Positions 58,121-64,000 of a stretch of 64,000 bases of DNA are shown piece after piece. Within the stretch, counting starts at the first letter, position 1, and every line of letters begins with the position of its first letter. The position numbers and the translations under genes were made by a program. The stretch covers positions 62,001 through 126,000 of the forward strand of contig CAKZQS010000004.1 of assembly GCA_937141935.1 (NCBI GenBank), in the 5' to 3' direction. The notes under the pieces were generated by a model. That model was not told the DNA's origin and searched no databases. It saw only the letters and a program-made list of their open reading frames with translations. Origin of the DNA: an uncultured Ectothiorhodospiraceae bacterium. Lineage in GTDB: Bacteria; Pseudomonadota; Gammaproteobacteria; Nevskiales; Oceanococcaceae.

Positions 58121-59575
58121 TTGGCGGCGCTCATCACGACCGAGGTGCTGATCATCGGCACCGGCTTTTCCGGCCTGGCGGCCGCGATCCTGGCGCAGGA
58201 GGCGGGCTTTGAGGTCCAGCTGGTGGAAAAGGGCGAGGACGTCGGCGGCGTCTGGCGCGAGAACACCTACCCGGGTGCGGCCTGCGATGTGCCCTGGCAC
58301 CTGTACAGCTTTTCCTTCTTCAAGCGGGTGCGCTTCTCGCGCCGCTACCCGCAGCAGGCCGAAATCCTGGCCTACCAGCGCGAATGCGCCCGCCACTACG
58401 GCCTGTACGAGCGCACGCGCTTTGGCACCGAAATCGCCAGCGCCGACTGGGACGAGGCCGCCGGGCTGTGGACGGTGCAGGCCGTCGACGGCACGCGCTT
58501 TGAGGCGCAGGCGCTGATTTCCGGCGTGGGCCAGCTGTCACGGCCCGGCTGGCCGAAAATTCCCGGCCTGGACGACTTCGCGGGCGATCTGTTTCATTCG
58601 GCCGAATGGGATCACGAGGTGCCCCTGGCCGGGCGCCGCGTGGGCGTGATTGGCACCGGCGCCAGCGCGATCCAGTTTATCCCCGAGGTGGCCGAACAGG
58701 CCGGCGAGCTGACGGTGTTCCAGCGCAGCGCGCCCTATATCCTGCCGCGCTTCGACGGCCCCTATGGCTGGCTGAACCGGCAGTTGTTCCGCCACCTGCC
58801 CGGCTATGACCGGCCGTTTCGCTACATGCTGTGGCAGCTGGGCGAGGCCAGCACCGATGCCTTCGACGAGGGCGACAACCGTATCTCCAAGCTCTACCAG
58901 TGGGTCACGCGTACCTTTCGCGAGCATCAGGTCAAGGACCCCGCGCTGCGCGCCAAGCTGACGCCGGACTACCCCATTGGCTGCAAGCGCATCCTGTTCT
59001 CCAGCAACTACTACCCCACCTTCACCCGCGACAACGTGCAGCTGCACACCGGCGGTATCGAGGCGGTCACGGCGCAGGGCGTTCGCGACAGCGAGGGCGT
59101 CGAGCACCCCTTCGATGTGTTGATCATGGGCACCGGCTTTCGCGCCACCGAGTTCCTGTCGCCGATGCGGATCACCGGCCGCGAGGGCGTGGCGCTGGAG
59201 CAGCGCTGGGCCGGCGGGGCCGAGGCCTACCTGGGCATCAGCGTGCCCGACTTCCCCAACCTGTTCATGATGTACGGGCCCAATACCAACCTGGGCGGCA
59301 ACTCCATCATCTTCATGATCGAGTGCCAGGCGCGCTACATCGTGCAGGCGCTCAAGGCGCTGCGCGGCCACCGCGCGCTGGCCGTGCGCGAGGACGTGCA
59401 CGCGCAGTTCAACGCCGAGACCCAGGAACGGCTCAAGCACACGGTGTGGAGCGCCGGTTGCTCCAGCTGGTATCACACCGCCGACGGCCGCATCACCAAC
59501 AACTGGCCCGGCCGCACCGCCGAATACCGCCGCCTGACGGAAGCCTTCGACATCGCCGACTACGAGCTGGGCTGA
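58121..59575 (+). CDS. flavin-containing Baeyer-Villiger-type monooxygenase
   Basis: A 484-residue FAD/NADPH monooxygenase. Two Rossmann motifs (IIGTGFSGLAAA and VIGTGASAIQF) flank the family fingerprint FAGDLFHSAEWD, which fits FxGxxxHxxxW[DP] of Baeyer-Villiger enzymes. Late motifs GTGFRATEFL and GPNTNLGGNS fit too. The start is TTG at 58121 with GGGAG 10 bases upstream; no ATG precedes the Rossmann motif. It would insert oxygen next to ketones. Its end overlaps the convergent glycosyltransferase by 16 bases. Confidence 0.9.
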   Translation: MAALITTEVLIIGTGFSGLAAAILAQEAGFEVQLVEKGEDVGGVWRENTYPGAACDVPWHLYSFSFFKRVRFSRRYPQQAEILAYQRECARHYGLYERTRFGTEIASADWDEAAGLWTVQAVDGTRFEAQALISGVGQLSRPGWPKIPGLDDFAGDLFHSAEWDHEVPLAGRRVGVIGTGASAIQFIPEVAEQAGELTVFQRSAPYILPRFDGPYGWLNRQLFRHLPGYDRPFRYMLWQLGEASTDAFDEGDNRISKLYQWVTRTFREHQVKDPALRAKLTPDYPIGCKRILFSSNYYPTFTRDNVQLHTGGIEAVTAQGVRDSEGVEHPFDVLIMGTGFRATEFLSPMRITGREGVALEQRWAGGAEAYLGISVPDFPNLFMMYGPNTNLGGNSIIFMIECQARYIVQALKALRGHRALAVREDVHAQFNAETQERLKHTVWSAGCSSWYHTADGRITNNWPGRTAEYRRLTEAFDIADYELG

Positions 59576-60468
59576 GCCGGCGCATCCTCGGCGCGGCCGG
59601 CAAAGTAGCTGGCGACCGCGCGCTGCATCTGCGGCTTGTTGCTGGCCCAATAGAAGGCCTGGCCGGGCGCCGCGCGCACGTCGCGATACGGGTCGTAATC
59701 GCGCACAAGATCGTGCCGTTCGACGTAGCGGCGGTTCGCATAGTCACCGTGGCCGTAGCTGTGGGCATGCCCCGGCACCACGCCCAGCCCGCGGGTCAGC
59801 GCCGCCGGGAGCCCCGCCGCCCACTCCAGGTAATGCGCCCAGGCCGGCGCGCTCTTCACGCGGTGGACCCAGCGCGCCTCGACGATCTGGCGCCACTGTG
59901 GCCAGCTCAGCGTACCGAGCAGGCAGCCGGCCCAGAACAGAAAGTCGCCGCCGCCGATGACATCGTGCTGGTACAGCGGCACGGCCTCGAGAAATTCGGC
60001 GCGCGCGGCCCAGGCGCCGCCGACCACGCCGCCGGTGATCCGGCCCGTGTGCACGAAGTCCCAGGTGGGGCTGCGGCTATGCCGGCGCTGGTCGGCGTAG
60101 TCGGCCGACAGGCTGCTGAAGGCCTGCACTACATCGTGCGTGCGCAGGGCGGCGCGCACCCGCGTCAGCCAGTCCGGCGCCTGGAAGACGAGGTCGGCAT
60201 CGGCCCAGATGATTTCGCGGTAGCCCTGCGCCAGGGCATGCTCGATGCCGATCTGCAGCAGCCGCTCCTTCTGCCACAGCACATCGCCCCCATGCACATG
60301 CAACACGCCCTCGCCCTGCAGTGCCGGGCTTTGCCCGGGGTAGACCAGCTCCACGCTGAGCAGGGGTGCGCGGGGCAGCGCACGGCGAAAGCGGTGGTAA
60401 TTGGCGGTCAGCGCGGCATAGCCGCAGGGGTTGAACAGGCAGCAGACGACGACGGTCGTCGCCGCCAT
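59560..60468 (-). CDS. glycosyltransferase-like protein
   Basis: A 302-residue protein of glycosyltransferase type: a Rossmann-like start (VVVCCLFNPCGYAAL), an IIWADADLVF metal-binding DxD-like segment, and HTGRITGGVVGGAW followed by HDVIGGGDFLFWAG. The last is like enzymes adding sugar to repeat units of surface glycans. It is third in an operon, its ATG overlapping the stop of the GT2 gene (ATGA). Donor and acceptor are unknown. Confidence 0.75.
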   Translation of the reverse strand: MAATTVVVCCLFNPCGYAALTANYHRFRRALPRAPLLSVELVYPGQSPALQGEGVLHVHGGDVLWQKERLLQIGIEHALAQGYREIIWADADLVFQAPDWLTRVRAALRTHDVVQAFSSLSADYADQRRHSRSPTWDFVHTGRITGGVVGGAWAARAEFLEAVPLYQHDVIGGGDFLFWAGCLLGTLSWPQWRQIVEARWVHRVKSAPAWAHYLEWAAGLPAALTRGLGVVPGHAHSYGHGDYANRRYVERHDLVRDYDPYRDVRAAPGQAFYWASNKPQMQRAVASYFAGRAEDAPAQPSS

Positions 60469-61292
60469 CAGGCCACGCGCTGTGTCGGCCGCTCGGCGAC
60501 CGGCTGGGCCAGCAGGTGCACGCGGCGCGCGCCGTTCGTCGTCAGCAGGGCATCACCCCGGTAGCGTTGCAGTGTGGCGGCCGCGGGGAACACCACGTCG
60601 TCGGCGCGGATGTCGCGCCGCCAGCAGTGCCACAGCGCTTCGGCGCCCTGCGTGGAATAGCGCCGCTGCTCGTATTTGCGGCGGATGTGCTCCCGACTGA
60701 GCACCTGGTAATGGCGCATGGGGAAGGACACCGGCGCCCGCCGCAGGCCGGCAAAGTCGACCCTGTGGCCGGCCGAGGCCTGGAGCCGCACAGCGGCCTC
60801 GGTGCGCTTCCAGGCCTTGAGCTGAAAGACGGCGTGCGGCGTGTGGGCGTAGTAATGCCGCATGGTGCGCAAAAAGTCCGGGTGGTCGTGATCCGGGGCC
60901 TCGCGCGTAGGCACGAAGGTGTATTCCTGAAAGTTCACCGCGTTGTAGCCGCAGTGGTCGACCCAGGCCAGGGCCTCGCACAACCGGGCATGGCCGTGCG
61001 GGGGCAGGCGGAATTCGTCGGCGTCCATGTGCATGAACCAGTCGGCGTCGAGGCGGGCCGCCAGGGCTTCCTTGCGCGCGAGTTGGGCGCGCAGGTCAAA
61101 GCAGCCGGCGCGCGGCAATGTGTCCCAGCCGCACAGGCCATGGCCCGCGAAGCGCCTCACGATGGCCAGCGTGTCGTCGGTCGATTCGTTGTCGATCACA
61201 TAGAAGTCGATGCCCTGGGCGCGCAGGTGGCGCAGGCAGGCGGCGATGCCGCGGGCCTCGTTGTAGGTCGCAATCAGCGCCACTACGCGCAT
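60468..61292 (-). CDS. family 2-like glycosyltransferase
   Basis: A 274-residue GT2-type enzyme: VVALIATYNEARGIAACL, VIDNESTDDTL and the metal-binding MHMDADEF. The remaining residues form a charged acceptor domain. The ATG at 61290-61292 overlaps the upstream GT gene by 10 bases. Second in a three-gene glycosyltransferase operon. Confidence 0.85.
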   Translation of the reverse strand: MRVVALIATYNEARGIAACLRHLRAQGIDFYVIDNESTDDTLAIVRRFAGHGLCGWDTLPRAGCFDLRAQLARKEALAARLDADWFMHMDADEFRLPPHGHARLCEALAWVDHCGYNAVNFQEYTFVPTREAPDHDHPDFLRTMRHYYAHTPHAVFQLKAWKRTEAAVRLQASAGHRVDFAGLRRAPVSFPMRHYQVLSREHIRRKYEQRRYSTQGAEALWHCWRRDIRADDVVFPAAATLQRYRGDALLTTNGARRVHLLAQPVAERPTQRVA

Positions 61293-63076
61293 GAGGCCTG
61301 CCTCGCCGCCGCCGCCGCGCTGGCCGTGCCCGCATTGGTCGACAGCGCGTTCTTGGGCGCCCGCGTGCCCGGCGCGGTGGCCGGTCGCGCCTCTACGCAC
61401 GCCAGGGCGCTGTCGCAGCCCAGGTACTCGCGCCCGGCGGGCAGGGGCTCAAGGCGCAGGCCCTGCTCGTCGCGAAAGTAGTCATAGCCGACGCGCTGCC
61501 AGCGATTGTCCGGGTCGGCCTGGCGGTACTTGGCCAGCCGGCGCTCGCGCTGCGCGGGACCGAGCATGCCCAGGTGGTAAACCAGTGCGTCGACGGGCGG
61601 ATAACCGCCGTCGGTCTTGCTGTTCAAGGGGGCCCACTGGCCGTGCAGCCGGCGGTCGTCGAAGACGTGGTCGTAGCGGGCGCGGAACAGCCGGGCGATC
61701 AGCTTGCTGCCCCACACCCCGTCCACACGGTGGTGACGGCCGTCGTTCCAGGGGTGCAGTACGCGTAGCGCGTAGGCCGGGGCGCCCCGCGCGGCAGGGG
61801 CTTCCAGCAGGGCACGCACCCGTTCGCGAAAGCCGCACTCCAGCCGCTCGTCGGCATCCAGGCACAGGAGCCAGTCCGGCGCATGGGCCCAGGCCGCCTC
61901 CACCAACAGGCGGTGATTCAGCCCGTCCTCCCAGACGTGCGCCGCGGAGTGCGGCCGCCGGATCAGCTCCAGCAGGCCCGGCTGACGGGCGACGAAGGCC
62001 GCCGACCCATCGCGCGAGCCGTCGTCCAGCGCGACAAAGCCATCGACGTGGGGGGCCACGCTGCGAAAAAAGTCCGGAAGGTGTCGCATCTCGTCGCGAA
62101 AGGTCAGCAGAGCAATCACGCGCGGCCGCGCAGCCGAGCAGCCGACCCAAGGGATGGCCGGGGCCGCCGCGGGCCTGTGCGGCTCCACCGCCGGCGCGTT
62201 GGCCGGGCCCCGTTGCAGGCCCCGTTGCAGGCCGCGGTGGAAGGCCGCATCCAGCAGCCACAGTACCGGCGCGGCGAGCCTGAGCATCCAGCGCTCGCGC
62301 CGCCGGCGCGCGCCGGCCAGGGCCAGTTGCAGCCGCTGGCGTACCCGGCGGCCGCGCGCCAGGTGCGTGCCATAGATGCGCGGGCTGGCGGCCCCCTCGT
62401 GAATCAGCCGTGCGGCCCGCGCGCCCCGCGCACCCATTTCGCGCCACAGCGCCCAGGGTTGCCAGGCGTGCGCGTGCTCGCTGATGACGTCCTGCCCGGC
62501 CCAGGTCGGCGCGATGCGGTCGCCGATGCGTTGGTGGAACTCGGTGTCCTCGCCGGTGCGCAGGTGGCCCGCAAAGAGGCCGAAACGCCGGAACAACGGC
62601 CGGGCGTAGGACACGCCGTAATGAATCCGGTCGGCCGCGGCGGTGCCCGGCATGCGCCGCGGGTACATATAGGCCTGCACGGCCCAGGAGAAGGGGTTCC
62701 ATTGGCGCTGGCCGAGCACCGCGCTGGAGACCATCTGCGCGCCGCGGTCATGCGCGGTCAGGCGGCCGCGCACCCAGTTGGGGCGGGCCACGCAGTCCGC
62801 GGCCAAAAAGGCCACATAGGGGGCGCGGGTCTGCAGGATGCCGACATTGCGGGCGGCGCCCGGCGCCAGCAACACCGAGCGGTGCTGCACCGGAACCGCA
62901 AGCCCCGCGCGGCGCAGGCGCGGCGTCGGGTCGGGGCCGCCACTGCTGACCACGACGATCTCCACTGGCATGTCCTGAGCCTGCAGCGAGCGCACCGCCG
63001 CCTCGACACCGGGCGCGGCGCCATGGGCGATGACCACGCAGCACAGGCGCGGTGGCGCCGTCTCCTGATTTTCCAC
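61283..63076 (-). CDS. bifunctional tandem GT2-like glycosyltransferase
   Basis: About 597 residues with two GT2-like modules in tandem. The N-terminal one (about 10-240) has VVIAHGAAPGVEAAVRSL, SSGGPDPTPR and FLAADCVARPNW. The second (about 320-545) has VIALLTFRDEMRHLPDFF, DDGSRDGS and CLDADERLE. The two are joined by an Arg-rich linker with a 15-base tandem repeat. The GTG at 63074-63076 is preferred because GGGGGAAG stands just before it; a GTG 12 codons upstream is possible. First gene of the operon. Confidence 0.8.
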   Translation of the reverse strand: MENQETAPPRLCCVVIAHGAAPGVEAAVRSLQAQDMPVEIVVVSSGGPDPTPRLRRAGLAVPVQHRSVLLAPGAARNVGILQTRAPYVAFLAADCVARPNWVRGRLTAHDRGAQMVSSAVLGQRQWNPFSWAVQAYMYPRRMPGTAAADRIHYGVSYARPLFRRFGLFAGHLRTGEDTEFHQRIGDRIAPTWAGQDVISEHAHAWQPWALWREMGARGARAARLIHEGAASPRIYGTHLARGRRVRQRLQLALAGARRRRERWMLRLAAPVLWLLDAAFHRGLQRGLQRGPANAPAVEPHRPAAAPAIPWVGCSAARPRVIALLTFRDEMRHLPDFFRSVAPHVDGFVALDDGSRDGSAAFVARQPGLLELIRRPHSAAHVWEDGLNHRLLVEAAWAHAPDWLLCLDADERLECGFRERVRALLEAPAARGAPAYALRVLHPWNDGRHHRVDGVWGSKLIARLFRARYDHVFDDRRLHGQWAPLNSKTDGGYPPVDALVYHLGMLGPAQRERRLAKYRQADPDNRWQRVGYDYFRDEQGLRLEPLPAGREYLGCDSALACVEARPATAPGTRAPKNALSTNAGTASAAAAARQASCA

Positions 63077-63252
63077 AGCTTCCCCCTGTCGGCGCGGCCG
63101 CGGGCCGCGCACCCCGGTCCCAGCCTACCCCAGGCGCCCGCCCGCCCGAAACTCGCTTGCCGCCTTCCGGGTCGCCTGACGGGCCGCGCCGGGCGTGCGG
63201 TCGGTCGCGGGCCGGCGCGCCAGCGCGGGCCGCAGGCACTACACTGCCGCCC

Positions 63253-64000
63253 ATGAAAATCCCCCCGGCCCTGCGTCCGCTGCTGGACGACGGCATCGTC
63301 GACGCCGTGTTGCGCCAGCTCAAAAGCGGCAAGGAGGCCGCCGTGTACGTCGTGCGTTGCGGCGGCGAGGAGCGCTGCGCCAAGGTCTACAAGGACATCG
63401 GCCAGCGCAGTTTCCAGAACGTGGCGGCCTACCAGGAAGGCCGCAAGTCGCGCGGTAGCCGCGACAGCCGGGCCATGAGCCGGCGCAGCCGCCATGGGCG
63501 CTCGGTGCAGCACGCGCAATGGAAGTCGGCCGAATCCGATGCGCTGTACGCGCTGGCCGCCGCCGGCGTGCGCGTGCCGCACAGCTATGGGCTGTTCGAC
63601 GGCGTGCTGCTGATGGAGATGATCCGCGACGCCGATGGCGACCCGGCCCCGCGGCTGAACCAGGTCGAGTTCGATGCCGAGCAGGCGCGCGAATGGCATG
63701 CCTTCATGGTGCGCCAGGTCGTGCTGATGCTCTGCGCCGGGCTGATCCACGGCGACCTCTCCGAGTACAACGTGCTGGTCGACGAGAGCGGCCCGGTCAT
63801 CATCGACCTGCCGCAGGTCGTCAGCGCCGCCGGCAACAGCAACGCCTTCGCCATGCTTGAGCGCGACCTGGCCAACATGCGCGCCACCTTCGGCGCCCAG
63901 GCGCCGGAACTGCTCGACACCGACTACGCCTACGAGATCTGGACGCGCTACGAAAACGCCAGCCTGCGCCCCGACACCCCGCTCAGCGGCCAGGTGCGCC
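63253..64000 (+). CDS. RIO-like protein kinase, PA4780-type (3' end off the window)
   Basis: At least 249 residues of a bacterial RIO-family kinase: GKEAAVYVV, the ATP-anchoring Lys in CAKVYK, the catalytic loop LIHGDLSEYNVLV and the metal-binding Asp in VIIDLPQ. This matches the PA4780-type RIO1-like group of gammaproteobacteria. Targets are unknown in bacteria. The ATG at 63253 begins the homology, and the end is cut by the window. Confidence 0.88.
   Translation, partial: MKIPPALRPLLDDGIVDAVLRQLKSGKEAAVYVVRCGGEERCAKVYKDIGQRSFQNVAAYQEGRKSRGSRDSRAMSRRSRHGRSVQHAQWKSAESDALYALAAAGVRVPHSYGLFDGVLLMEMIRDADGDPAPRLNQVEFDAEQAREWHAFMVRQVVLMLCAGLIHGDLSEYNVLVDESGPVIIDLPQVVSAAGNSNAFAMLERDLANMRATFGAQAPELLDTDYAYEIWTRYENASLRPDTPLSGQVR

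Overview
The window is high-GC DNA with dense, mostly SD-led genes. The gene families point to a Gammaproteobacterium: a GlrR/GlrK-type two-component pair, a PA4780-type RIO kinase, a photolyase/DUF2256 cluster and a CCA-encoding tRNA-Arg. The many secreted lipoprotein hydrolases and redox enzymes (desaturase, Baeyer-Villiger monooxygenase, several SDRs) would suit an aerobic, lipid- or hydrocarbon-using lineage such as Nevskiales/Salinisphaerales. That placement is inference only.

Layout. 1-2200: ATP-dependent DNA ligase (cut by the window edge) with its ligase-associated exonuclease. A probable C/U-rich small RNA lies in the leader. 2201-7458: a light/oxidative-damage cluster with a MerR-type regulator, an operon of DUF2244, SDR, DUF2256 and Fe-S photolyase, and a divergent FAD oxidoreductase. 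The two divergent promoter regions share a TTTGTACA motif. 7535-13229: a five-gene phosphorelay operon with a receiver-PAS protein, two histidine kinases (one with a CHASE-type sensor), a receiver, and a protein with an ethylene-receptor-like membrane domain on a degenerate kinase body. 13396-18960: polytopic membrane protein, M19-like lipoprotein, CPXCG protein, small periplasmic protein, DUF1134 protein. 19105-23452: fatty acid hydroxylase, GntR regulator, fatty acid desaturase, and a kinase/receiver pair. 23453-29413: a long non-coding stretch, then small envelope proteins and a GlrK/GlrR pair. Sigma-54 promoters and TGTC-N10-GACA-like enhancers lie on both flanks, which suggests a local GlrR regulon. 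29432-34246: EF-hand protein, AI-2E transporter, degenerate GGDEF protein, DUF2855, TetR. 34256-40377: lipoproteins, including a second M19-like protein, and a penicillin/AHL-type acylase. 40501-43997: an unusual operon of a membrane CBS-like protein, a zinc amidase and a secreted protein with a barrel-like C-terminus. 44084-48152: MscS channel, coiled-coil lipoprotein, LysR/SDR pair. 48190-48645: a hairpin-rich repeat array next to tRNA-Arg(CCG). 48800-59575: HNH protein, SDRs, CNNM protein, AbgT transporter, dienelactone hydrolase, DoxX, alpha/beta-hydrolase lipoprotein, BVMO. 59560-63076: three glycosyltransferases in one operon. 63253-end: RIO-like kinase, cut by the window edge.

The strongest unusual signals are the C/U-rich sRNA candidates, the ethylene-receptor-like protein, the sigma-54/GlrR arrangement, the amidase operon and the structured repeats beside the tRNA. 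All calls come from reading the sequence; no database search was run.
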